Made by a program: the position numbers and the translations under genes. Shown here in pieces: positions 32,696 to 40,937 of a DNA stretch of 64,000 bases. Position 1 is the stretch's first letter. Every line of letters begins with the position of its first letter. Source of the DNA: an uncultured Collinsella sp. (GTDB taxonomy: Bacteria > Actinomycetota > Coriobacteriia > Coriobacteriales > Coriobacteriaceae); assembly GCA_900541065.1 (NCBI GenBank), contig UQIE01000011.1, positions 9,422 to 73,421 on the forward strand. Reading direction: 5' to 3'. The notes beneath the pieces were generated by a model. It worked only from the letters and a program-made list of their open reading frames with translations. It had not been told where the DNA came from and did not search any database.

Positions 32696-34366
32696 CTACT
32701 CTTTATGGCTGCCACCTCCCCGCTTGACCAGGAGCGCGACCACGATGAGCGCGGCTCCGGCGACCGCTGCGGCGGCCGCGGCGTACATTGCCATATCGCC
32801 AGTCGAGGGCATAAAGCCTCCGGTGGTAATGCTAGGGGGTGTGCCGGTGGGCGTGTTGATGAGCGACGCCTCCAGGCTGCCCGTCGACCCGTCCGCGCTG
32901 TCGGTGCGCAGGGGCGACTCGGCCGTGATGGTGAGCTTGGGCTTGGCGGCGGCCACCTGGTCGACGTCCAGGCCCTCGGCCTTGACCGTCACGGAGCGCG
33001 TGCCCTTAAAGGCGGTGTAGCCCTTGGGCGCCTTGAGCTCGCAGACCTCCAGCTTGCCCGAGTCCACGCCCGAGACGGTCACGCGGCCGTCCTCGCCCGT
33101 GGTGACGGTGGCCTTGCCCTCCGCATCCCACGTGCCGTCGGCCTCCAGCGTGCGGCCGCGGTCGTCGGCGATGCTCAGGACCGCCCCGGCAAGCGGCTTG
33201 TCGCCGTCGCTACTGCGCTTGGTGAGCGCGAGATCCCAGGTGTAGGCGCACGCATCGTCGCTCGGCGTACGGGTGAAGCCGGCGTCGCCGGACTGGTCGG
33301 CAAAGGGAGAGCGCGGGTAGCGCAGGTAGACCTCGTTGGGGTTGCCCTTCGCGATGCCGTGGTTGCACGCGCTGTTGAGCGGCGCATTGTACACGGCGAC
33401 CACGCGGGCCCCCGCGGTGAAGGCGTCGGCCCCGCCGAGCGCGGCGATGAGGTCGCCGGTGCGCACGGTGAAGGTCTTGCCGTCGGCCGCTACCTTGGTG
33501 GCGCACTGGGCCGTGATGTCGGTCCAGCCCTGCGCGGGCTCGGTGCCGGCGCGGCCGTCCCTGCCGGCCGAGACGGCGTCGAAGCCGCCGTCCGCGCCCG
33601 CCGCCACGTACACGCGCATGCTCGCGACGACCTCGGAGGGGTCGAGCCCCGCGCTCATGATGTCGACGAACCGCACCGTATAGGTGTCGTAGGCCGTTAG
33701 CCCTGCCGGAACCGTGGCAGAGAGGCGCCAGTACAGGTCGTCGGCGACCGTGGCATCGGCGGCCTTCTGCCATGCGGCCGCGCTGTCCTCCAGCACGTGC
33801 TTGGCCACCTTGGGCGTCGCCGCCTTGGGCTTGACGGTGACGGCGCTGCCGCCGACCAGGACCATGACCGGCGCGGTGCCGGCCTCGTTCTGGGCGATGG
33901 CGTCGTCGTCGGCGACGATGAGCCAGTAGCCGCAGGTCAGCTCGGCCGCCGTGCCCGCGTTAAGGGCCTCGGACACGGCGTCGGAGCTCTGGAGGGAACG
34001 AGCGAGCTGTGCGCTCAGCGCGCTCGTAAGGTGGGAATCGGCGTTGAGCCACTCGGCAGCTTCCTGCGCGGTGGTCTGGGATTTGGGCATGCCGGCGCTG
34101 TGCAGCACGGGCAGCGCGGCGTCGCGCACGGCGTCGCTTGCCCAGGCGAGGTCGGTGGCGATCTTGGCGTCGCTGTCGCCGTCGACGACGTTGGCGCTAA
34201 AGATCTGGTAGGCGTCGTAGCTGCTCGCCACGGTGCCGCTCACCGTGATGGAACCGGTCGAGGTCGGCGCAGCCTGCGCGGAAGCGGGGAACACAACCGC
34301 GCAGGTGCCGATCAGGAGGGCGAGCAGCGCAAACAAGATCGGGAAGGAGCAAACTTTCTTATTCAC
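32696..34366 (-). CDS. Minor pilin / surface protein with CnaB domain and MPSTG sorting signal
   Basis: 556 aa from GTG 34366 (GGGAGG 8 nt upstream); it overlaps the stop of the tip gene by 8 nt. A signal peptide (FPILFALLALLIGTCAVVFPASAQA) is followed by a domain paralogous to the N-terminus of the major pilin (SYDAYQIFSANVV, ATDLAWASDAVRDAAL), an extracellular middle, and a CnaB domain with DLALTKRSSDGDKPLAGAV and E-box LEVCELKAPKGY. The sorting motif reads MPSTG (in GGFMPSTGDM) rather than LPxTG, followed by a hydrophobic helix and KRGGGSHKE. Such a protein is typically the basal or minor subunit. GC content is much higher than in the other two pilins. Confidence 0.85.
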   Translation of the reverse strand: MNKKVCSFPILFALLALLIGTCAVVFPASAQAAPTSTGSITVSGTVASSYDAYQIFSANVVDGDSDAKIATDLAWASDAVRDAALPVLHSAGMPKSQTTAQEAAEWLNADSHLTSALSAQLARSLQSSDAVSEALNAGTAAELTCGYWLIVADDDAIAQNEAGTAPVMVLVGGSAVTVKPKAATPKVAKHVLEDSAAAWQKAADATVADDLYWRLSATVPAGLTAYDTYTVRFVDIMSAGLDPSEVVASMRVYVAAGADGGFDAVSAGRDGRAGTEPAQGWTDITAQCATKVAADGKTFTVRTGDLIAALGGADAFTAGARVVAVYNAPLNSACNHGIAKGNPNEVYLRYPRSPFADQSGDAGFTRTPSDDACAYTWDLALTKRSSDGDKPLAGAVLSIADDRGRTLEADGTWDAEGKATVTTGEDGRVTVSGVDSGKLEVCELKAPKGYTAFKGTRSVTVKAEGLDVDQVAAAKPKLTITAESPLRTDSADGSTGSLEASLINTPTGTPPSITTGGFMPSTGDMAMYAAAAAAVAGAALIVVALLVKRGGGSHKE

Positions 34367-37300
34367 GACGCTTACCTCCCTTCGCATTCGCCTTGCGGCG
34401 AATGTGCATCCAGGCCGCAGCAGCGCAAAGCACCGCCGCGCCGGCAAGGTACGTCAGAGTGACGCCCGACATACCAGAAAGGGGCAAAGAGGTGGAGTAG
34501 GTGTTGGTGAAGGTGGGGGTGGAGGCGGGCTTGGTACCGTCGAAGTTGACGGAGACCTGCTTATTGGGATCAATTTTCTCACCGTCAGCATCCTTGATCT
34601 GGGTGTAGGTCACCCTCGTGGCAACGATTGAGCGGTTTTTCTGGTCCGTCATCGTAACGTCGAACTTGTAAACCGACTTGTCATACTTGTAGTGCGAGAG
34701 AGGCGAACTCTCGTCTTTCTCGTGCACATAGTACGTAAAGGTCTTAGAAGCGCCACGACCCGTGGAGTCACCAGGAGTGTAGGGGTCCTTCGTGATATCA
34801 GAAAGTGAATACTTGATCCCTTCGTTAGAATCGTTTAAGAACGGAAGTGTCTGAGTCGCGCCTCTCGTTGCATCAGTCTTCACAGTTCTGACGTTATTAC
34901 CCTCAAACTCCTCGTTATCCGCAAACTCGAGCGTAAACTCCTTCATCTCGCCACCCTTAACGACCTTGGTCGCCTTAGGAGTCCAGGAGCCGTACGAGTT
35001 GTACGGAGTGTATTCGTTAGTGAAAGTCACCGAGCTATCTTCACAGGCAATTGGATAATAGCCATCTCTATTCTGCACATTGTCCCATGAATTTGTGACA
35101 CTCCACACCCCAGATGACTTGTCGAGTTCATGCTTGGTCACTCTGACGTTTTCAATCGTGTAGTTATGGATGTTGAGGGGTATCTGCTTGTTCGGGTTTT
35201 CTTTTGTCGGAACAGTCATGAGCTCGGTCTTTGTATCCTTAACCGATGCCACAATCTCATACACAGCAGAGTCGTATGTGATGTCGGAGTCCTCGCCGGT
35301 ATCTTCGACCAAGTAGTATGTGATTTTGTCAGCCGTACCGCTCGCTGCGAACTGTTCACCAAGCTTAAACGTGATGTTGCCGCTTGCATCATTATTTGCA
35401 GTTCCCACCTCAGCGCAAGCGTCGCGATTGAATTTCCCATTAACGAAAGGATCTTCCGAATCCTTGCGGTAGACCATAAAGGTGAACTCATTCCCAGTGA
35501 GCGTTTTGTTCTTATCAGTCTGCGAATCGATTAGCTTCTTGGTCGCCTTCAGCTTAAGGCTCGGGTAGACATACGTATCCGCAGGCTGACCCAAGTACAG
35601 ATCGCCATTCGACATGATGCCACCGCCATGATCCCAGGAATAATTTCCGGTGATGAAGGTTGTCGCAGCTTTCTGCGCAGCCGTCGCCTCATCGCTTCCG
35701 GCTTGAACACCCGAAGTCAATCCTATGCTTTGATAAATCTGCACACCGCCATTGGCGGGAATATCAATCGGCTCCTTGAGCTCTTTACTTCCCGAATACT
35801 GGGCATCTCCGCCGCCGAGCATCTTGCCCATTACTGCCGCAATCGGATCCGTATGGCCCTTCTTTGCCGCAAGGAAGAAATCGGCATGACCGTGCTTGCG
35901 AAACACCTCCGATCCGTATGCATCTCTATCTTCAGTCTTTTCACCACCACCTGAAAGATGGGGTTTAGCTTCATTGCCGGTATTTTTCTCCTTGTTGTAA
36001 ACATTTTCATTATTAAAATGATTATCATCATGCTCTTCGCCGGCAGACAAATTGCCAAAGATTGCCGTGCCCTCAGTGTTCGTTACCAACGTCTTGCCCG
36101 TGGGGCAGACTGCAACGCCGCCGCCGTAGCCGCCAGCTGTATTGGCGCTAATGTACGAGTTGTACACAAAGAGCCTGCCAGCATTAGATGCTGCAACATT
36201 CGAATCACCCTGAACAAAGATGCCGCCGCCGCCCCAGTCAAAGCGAGACATGCAGTGGTTATTAGTGATGTAGACTGGGCTATCTTTTGACGCTCCACTT
36301 ATCATCGCGTCAACCCTCTGGCCCACTCGGATGCCGGCACCTTCAGATCGATAGCTCACGTTAGAGGCAATATTTCCTCCTTTAATGTCGAGCCATACCC
36401 TACTATCTTGTTGAAAAATATTGGTAACGTAAACGCCGCCGCCAGCTTCCTCGGAATAGTTGCCAGTAATCTGGCCACCGAAAATGGTGACATGGGCGCC
36501 CTTAGTGGCAGCAAGTCCGCCGCCACCATGACAACCATCGCCATCTCTATAGCAGAAGTTAGCATAGCGATTGTTCGTAATGTAACCGCCGGAAACAGTA
36601 ACGCTGCCGCCATTTTCGGCCATGATGCCGCCACCATATCCGTTACTGTTAGTGCTATTACCGGAGATTACGCCGCCGGTCACCTTGACTGCAGATCTAT
36701 TGGCATATACGCCGCCGCCACTAGGAGCGCAGTTGCCAGCAATTACGCCGTTAGAAATGCTAAGAGTCGAATTATTATTGACAGATATTCCTGCGCCGGC
36801 ACCATTGTACCGACAATAACCTCCACAAACGTAACCACCGTTCATATTGACGGTCGACTCATTCTCCGCGTACACCAGGTTTCGGACATAGTAGTCTTTC
36901 TCTTGTGTGAGCACGCCGTTCTCAAGACTGAAATGACCGCCATTGATGTAGATGAGCTTCAGGTTTTCATCGCCACCGCATGCCACGATGGCGCCTTTAA
37001 TATCGACGCTATGTTCGTAAAGCGTCTCAGTTGTCTTGGTTGTGTCTGTTGCACTCGGGGACGATTGGGTCACATAGTAGGTAAGGTTAGACGGAATGCC
37101 ATTGTCGTAAGACAACACTGCTTTTTTACCATAATTGTCGGGATTTAAATCCTGACCCTGATCATTTAGCTGCTTGCCGCTGTCGACACTTTCACTCGGT
37201 TTATTAGGATCAGTATCCTTAATTGTAAGTGTCGCGCCACCGGTGATATTGAACAAAGACTGACCTTGACTCGTATGCTTAATCTTATGGCCGTTTAGAT

Positions 37301-37826
37301 CCAGCGTGATATTGCTGCCGTCCTTGTTGAGCGTGATCGTCTCGCTGGTCTCAATATCATTCATAAGCTTGAAGCTAGCCGCACCACTTGCATTCTCCAG
37401 GCTTTTCAACCCGTCAGCTGTTTGTATTTCAGTGGATGCCGTTTTAGTCTGCCCACCTTCCGCAGCCAGCATTACGGCGTTGCCATCCGACAACTCGCCA
37501 TCTTCGGCCTGCAGCTTACCTTCAGGCTGACCCTGCTCAACACCATTTGAAGGGTCGGCTTCGCCACCCTCTGCGTCGTCACTATTCAGCTTTTCGGTAT
37601 CCCCGTTGTTGGTGTTATCTACATCAGTAGACTCACTTGAGGAACCCCCCCCCATCACAGTTTCCTCGGCAGGAACCGTCTGGGCATCGTTGGCAATGGC
37701 CTGCGAGATCGGAGGCATGGCGAGCGACAGTACCAGGCTCAACACGGAGGCTCCGCACAAAACGCCTGCCAGTACGCGGCGCGTCGCTTTTTTACTCTGC
37801 TTAGTTTTTTCTGAATTCGCTTTCAT
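34359..37826 (-). CDS. Pilus tip adhesin with beta-helix and FctA-like domains, LPLSG-anchored
   Basis: 1155 aa. A signal peptide (residues ~1-45, core RVLAGVLCGASVLSLVLSLAM) is followed by a low-complexity acidic Ser/Asn segment and a long right-handed beta-helix (residues ~120-680) with repeated GGxxxxN/GGGVY turns such as SGGGVYANRSAVKVTGGVISGN. Two Spy0128/FctA-like pilin domains then carry Lys/Asn isopeptide-type strands (KATKVVKGGEMKEFTLEF; FTYYVHEKDESS). The C-terminus is LPLSG, helix, then RRKANAKGGKRRE. The beta-helix suggests carbohydrate or mucin binding, by analogy to other gut adhesins. It is the first gene of the pilin operon; its GC content is lower than the neighbourhood, consistent with transfer. 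RBS GGGAGGAG before 37826. Confidence 0.85.
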   Translation of the reverse strand: MKANSEKTKQSKKATRRVLAGVLCGASVLSLVLSLAMPPISQAIANDAQTVPAEETVMGGGSSSESTDVDNTNNGDTEKLNSDDAEGGEADPSNGVEQGQPEGKLQAEDGELSDGNAVMLAAEGGQTKTASTEIQTADGLKSLENASGAASFKLMNDIETSETITLNKDGSNITLDLNGHKIKHTSQGQSLFNITGGATLTIKDTDPNKPSESVDSGKQLNDQGQDLNPDNYGKKAVLSYDNGIPSNLTYYVTQSSPSATDTTKTTETLYEHSVDIKGAIVACGGDENLKLIYINGGHFSLENGVLTQEKDYYVRNLVYAENESTVNMNGGYVCGGYCRYNGAGAGISVNNNSTLSISNGVIAGNCAPSGGGVYANRSAVKVTGGVISGNSTNSNGYGGGIMAENGGSVTVSGGYITNNRYANFCYRDGDGCHGGGGLAATKGAHVTIFGGQITGNYSEEAGGGVYVTNIFQQDSRVWLDIKGGNIASNVSYRSEGAGIRVGQRVDAMISGASKDSPVYITNNHCMSRFDWGGGGIFVQGDSNVAASNAGRLFVYNSYISANTAGGYGGGVAVCPTGKTLVTNTEGTAIFGNLSAGEEHDDNHFNNENVYNKEKNTGNEAKPHLSGGGEKTEDRDAYGSEVFRKHGHADFFLAAKKGHTDPIAAVMGKMLGGGDAQYSGSKELKEPIDIPANGGVQIYQSIGLTSGVQAGSDEATAAQKAATTFITGNYSWDHGGGIMSNGDLYLGQPADTYVYPSLKLKATKKLIDSQTDKNKTLTGNEFTFMVYRKDSEDPFVNGKFNRDACAEVGTANNDASGNITFKLGEQFAASGTADKITYYLVEDTGEDSDITYDSAVYEIVASVKDTKTELMTVPTKENPNKQIPLNIHNYTIENVRVTKHELDKSSGVWSVTNSWDNVQNRDGYYPIACEDSSVTFTNEYTPYNSYGSWTPKATKVVKGGEMKEFTLEFADNEEFEGNNVRTVKTDATRGATQTLPFLNDSNEGIKYSLSDITKDPYTPGDSTGRGASKTFTYYVHEKDESSPLSHYKYDKSVYKFDVTMTDQKNRSIVATRVTYTQIKDADGEKIDPNKQVSVNFDGTKPASTPTFTNTYSTSLPLSGMSGVTLTYLAGAAVLCAAAAWMHIRRKANAKGGKRRE

Positions 37827-37880
37827 CGATGTCTCCTCCCCAAGAGACCGCGATCTTGCTCTTTCACTATCAAACGTATC

Positions 37881-37945
37881 TGCGCAATCTGTAATTGCGC
37901 ACGCTTATAGTTCATATTGTAACGATTGTTTGAACATCTAAGCAA
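37881..37945 (-). promoter_or_regulatory. Promoter and inverted-repeat site of the pilin operon
   Basis: On the minus strand, -35 TTGCTT (37945-37940), an 18-nt spacer and -10 TACAAT (37921-37916). Downstream, TGCGCAAT (37881-37888) and ATTGCGCA (37894-37901) form a perfect 8-bp inverted repeat near +10 to +30, suited to repressor binding. Confidence 0.5.
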
Positions 37946-38283
37946 AAATACCGATAGTTTTGTAGCGAATTCTCAATTCTCTTGACATTTGCTCGGATTT
38001 ACCTTCGTTTATTCGCTATGAAATATCTATTTCTACTGGTAATTAAGCTAGTTATCATTTTTTAATAGCATTTTATTTATTTGCACAACATTTTGCTCAA
38101 GAGCATGCGTCCTGTGAACGGTCGAAAATCGACCGTGAACGGTAGATCATTAACCGGGAGGAATAGACTACCAAATTGATGGGAATATCTTTAACTCATC
38201 GGTGGTTAGAAGCATGATGTTCAGACAACAATATTTGAATTTTCGCGCAGATTTTAGGCATCAATTCGCCCAAATCGCCTGAG
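37946..38283. other. AT-rich region upstream of the pilin operon
   Basis: About 340 bases, clearly more AT-rich than the rest of the window, without a credible gene. It contains long T/A tracts (38050-38100) and the direct repeat at 38114-38143. It probably serves as an extended regulatory region. Confidence 0.5.
38114..38143. repeat. Direct repeat GTGAACGGT with 21-bp period
   Basis: GTGAACGGT at 38114-38122 and 38135-38143. The 12 nt between them hold CGA-AAA-TCG, giving a small hairpin GGTCGA/TCGACC. Two-turn spacing suggests a protein that binds direct repeats. Confidence 0.6.
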
Positions 38284-38317
38284 GCCGCCACAAAGGTGCC
38301 TGCCCCTTTGTGGCGGC
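38284..38317. repeat. Palindromic family 2, copy 2
   Basis: GCCGCCACAAAGG - TGCCTGCC - CCTTTGTGGCGGC, 12 nt after the HAD hydrolase stop. Confidence 0.9.
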
Positions 38318-38329
38318 TCTCCCCCGGCG

Positions 38330-39151
38330 CTACAGCAGATGCTCCTCGATAAAGATCGCGATGCCGTCTTTGTCGTTGCTGGCGGTTACAAAGTCGGCGG
38401 CGGCACGGGTGGCGTCGCTGCCGTTTGCCATGGCAACGCCAACGCCGGCGTCAGCCACCATGCAGGTGTCGTTGTCCGCATCGCCAAACACGCAGATGTC
38501 CTGGAGCTCCATGTCGTTGAGCTCCGCCACGCGCACAAGGCCGCGCGTCTTGGACACGCGCGGATCCATGAACTCGTAGAGCCGCTGCGTGGTTTGCAGA
38601 GCCGCTGCCTTAACAGTGTCATCGGCAAACGTCGACGCCCGCTCAATCACCTGCGGCATTACCTCGGGTGCCATGGTAAACATCACCTTGGGCTGCGGCT
38701 CGCGCAAAAACTCGGCAAAATCGACCACCTTGTAGGACACGCCGTCGACGCGCGACAGGTGCTCGACGCACGCGTTGCTCTCGGGCACGTAGAACACGCC
38801 GTCTCGGGGGCAGACGGGCGTTGCCGGAAGGTCCGCCATGTGCTTGCAGATGCGCGCGATGGTCTCGCCCGGCAGCGGATAGCTCAGCTCGTTGATATCG
38901 TGCGCGCGGTCGATGACCTCGGCGCCACCGCAGCCCACGAGCACGTCCACCAGGCCTTCGATGCCCCAGAGCTCGTACATGGCCTCGGTCGCGTGGGCGT
39001 CGCGCCCGGTGCACAGGCCGAAGAGCACGCCGCGCTCGCGCAGGGCGCGGATCGCCGCCACGGTGCGCGGGGACACCGTGTGCTGGCTCGTGAGCAGCGT
39101 GCCGTCGATATCGCAGAACACGGCTTTGATGTGGCTGAAGGTGGTGTCCAT
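38330..39151 (-). CDS. Cof-type HAD-IIB family phosphatase
   Basis: 273 aa. All four HAD motifs are seen: DIDGTLL (residues ~13-19), the Thr in LCTGR, the Lys around LREPQPKVMFT, and GDADNDTCMV. A C2B cap lies between motifs II and III. Family members dephosphorylate sugar phosphates, FMN or pyridoxal phosphate; the substrate here is not predictable. The start at 39151 has GAAAGG upstream; the frame extends further but there it only translates palindromic repeat DNA. Single gene. Confidence 0.87.
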   Translation of the reverse strand: MDTTFSHIKAVFCDIDGTLLTSQHTVSPRTVAAIRALRERGVLFGLCTGRDAHATEAMYELWGIEGLVDVLVGCGGAEVIDRAHDINELSYPLPGETIARICKHMADLPATPVCPRDGVFYVPESNACVEHLSRVDGVSYKVVDFAEFLREPQPKVMFTMAPEVMPQVIERASTFADDTVKAAALQTTQRLYEFMDPRVSKTRGLVRVAELNDMELQDICVFGDADNDTCMVADAGVGVAMANGSDATRAAADFVTASNDKDGIAIFIEEHLL

Positions 39152-39230
39152 GGGGACCTTTCTGGGTTGTGCGGCGGTGTGGGGTGTATTCGTGAACGGC
39201 GTACATGGTATACCAAGGCGCAGACCGTTG

Positions 39231-39279
39231 GGACCCGATCGCCACAAAGGTGCCTGGCCCCTTTGTGGCGACCGGGTCC
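39231..39279. repeat. Palindromic family 2, copy 3 (longest arms)
   Basis: 20-nt arms with one mismatch (39231-39250, 39260-39279) around TGCCTGGCC. It lies between the HAD promoter and the family-1 copy behind the MFS gene. Confidence 0.9.
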
Positions 39280-39303
39280 GCAGGGTGACCGGACCTGGGG
39301 CGC

Positions 39304-39368
39304 AAACCATCACAACATTCGACGTTATTCGGCAAAATCGCGATTTTCATCGAATGTTGTGATGGTTT
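39304..39368. repeat. Palindromic family 1, copy B (arms 19, interior 27 nt)
   Basis: Perfect 19-nt arms (39304-39322, 39350-39368) that abut the TAA of the MFS gene. Same orientation as copy A judged by the interior. Confidence 0.92.
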
Positions 39369-40649
39369 TTACTGCCTTGCGGCACGATCAAAATGCCGGC
39401 GTCCAAACAGCAGCAACGCCGCGGGAACCGCCATCACGACCATGCCCGCCCCTACGAGCGTCCGCTGCACACCAAACGTCGCCGCCAGCCACGGGGCAAT
39501 CGCCAGCGGGGCCACGCCGGCGAACATGTTGCCAAAACCCATGACCGAGTTCACGCGACCGAGCTGTTCGAGCGGAGCCGTCGTTTGCACGATGGTGTTG
39601 TGGAGCGGGTTGACGACACCCCAAGCTATGCCCAGGGCGACCTGGCCGACAAAGGCCACACCCACGTACGGTGTCCCCACATAGAGCAGGCTTCCCAGAC
39701 CCACAGACATAAGCGCCACGAGCAGCGTCTTAAGGTTGACCAGGTGCGGCGGCAAGCGGAGCGCGAGCACGGCACCCAGCACCGCGCCCACGCCCGAGGC
39801 CGACGAGAGCCAGCCCATCCACTCAACGCCGACATGCAGGACATCGCGATAGAAAAACGACTCGAGCGGATCGAAGGCTCCATAGCCAAAGTTCGAAAGA
39901 AAAATGATGCAGAAAAGTAGCGCGAGGACGCTGTTGGTGAAGACCGTCTTGATGCTGGTCGCGAAGGTGGCGCGGGCGGACGTGCTGGGGTTGGAGCTTT
40001 GTCCCGCACGCTCCCCTTCCTCTGCCGAATCGGCATCCGCATCCCCGGCGACATGGCTGGTCTGCGGCCTAAAGCCCCAACCAGCGACGAGCGCCAACAC
40101 TGTAAAGAACATCATGAGCACAAACACCGCGCGCGACGACGCAGCCGCCGCGACAAAGCCACCCAACGTGGGTCCGACGATAATACTCACGTTTGAGAAC
40201 ATGGCGATAGCGGAGTTGATGTCTTTGAGCTCGACGGGATCATCGGTGAGGTAGGCCGGATAGGACGTGGCAATGGGCTGGGCGAATCCCATCGTAAAGC
40301 CCAGAAACACCGCGCCGAGCAGGACGACGCCGGTCGCGCTACCAAAGGCGATGATTGCCGTGCCAGTTGCGAGAGCGCCGATGATGCTCAGCAAGAAATG
40401 GCGGCGCGGGCCCCAGGCATCGAGTGCCGCTCCACCCGCAAAGGATCCCAGGATCACGAAGACGTTCATAAAGAGGACTGCCAGCGACGTCGCAACGACC
40501 GAAGCGTCGTCCGCATAGGTGAGCGTTCCGATAACGCCGATAAAGTAGCTGGTCTGAAAACCGGTGTAGATGAGAAAGCGCATTGCCACCAGGCGCTTGG
40601 CCTGCACGGACAGCGATGATTGAGGCTTTGAGAAAAGAGAGACGAGCAT
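39369..40649 (-). CDS. MFS transporter
   Basis: 426 aa with about 12 hydrophobic segments and a charged central loop (DADADSAEEGERAGQSSNPS). The family signature between helices 2 and 3 is GGAALDAWGPRRHFL. The overall pattern (MFS_1/MFS_3, enterobactin exporter EntS-like) points to a drug or small-molecule exporter; the substrate is unknown. The start at 40649 has AAGGAG 6 nt upstream and is preferred over an upstream in-frame ATG. It stands alone; its stop abuts palindrome copy B. Confidence 0.87.
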   Translation of the reverse strand: MLVSLFSKPQSSLSVQAKRLVAMRFLIYTGFQTSYFIGVIGTLTYADDASVVATSLAVLFMNVFVILGSFAGGAALDAWGPRRHFLLSIIGALATGTAIIAFGSATGVVLLGAVFLGFTMGFAQPIATSYPAYLTDDPVELKDINSAIAMFSNVSIIVGPTLGGFVAAAASSRAVFVLMMFFTVLALVAGWGFRPQTSHVAGDADADSAEEGERAGQSSNPSTSARATFATSIKTVFTNSVLALLFCIIFLSNFGYGAFDPLESFFYRDVLHVGVEWMGWLSSASGVGAVLGAVLALRLPPHLVNLKTLLVALMSVGLGSLLYVGTPYVGVAFVGQVALGIAWGVVNPLHNTIVQTTAPLEQLGRVNSVMGFGNMFAGVAPLAIAPWLAATFGVQRTLVGAGMVVMAVPAALLLFGRRHFDRAARQ

Positions 40650-40822
40650 GGAGACTCCTTGTTTCATACGAATGCGGACGGCGGGCATTCGCCACCGTCT
40701 GTCAAATCAATCTATCCGCATGATACATTAAGGACGCATCAAGCCCCTTTTCTCCGTTTTTCGCTCAGTATGAACTACTTGGTAGATTGTAAGGCATGTC
40801 CCACACATCTACTAAAGCAAAA

Positions 40823-40857
40823 TCCACCACAAAGGTGCCTGGCCCCTTTGTGGTGGA
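40823..40857. repeat. Palindromic family 2, copy 4
   Basis: TCCACCACAAAGG - TGCCTGGCC - CCTTTGTGGTGGA, perfect 13-nt arms, between the MFS and moaC-mobB genes. Confidence 0.92.
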
Positions 40858-40877
40858 AGTAACGTTTGCCCAGATAA

Positions 40878-40914
40878 AACCTGCCAAAATAAACCTGTCC
40901 CTATTTGGCAGGTT
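40878..40914 (-). terminator. Hairpin behind moaC-mobB, related to family 2
   Basis: AACCTGCCAAA (40878-40888) pairs with TTTGGCAGGTT (40904-40914). On the minus strand TTATCT follows. The loop contains CCTGTCCC, as in family 2. It lies 23 nt after the stop and probably acts as a terminator. Confidence 0.6.
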
Positions 40915-40937
40915 ATGGCAGCGCAGCGAGCCGGCCC

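Noticed and set aside
39152..39313. N-terminal extension of the HAD hydrolase (TLRTRSPQRGQAPLWRSG)
   Set aside because: This is translation of the family-2 palindrome; the RBS-supported start is 39151.
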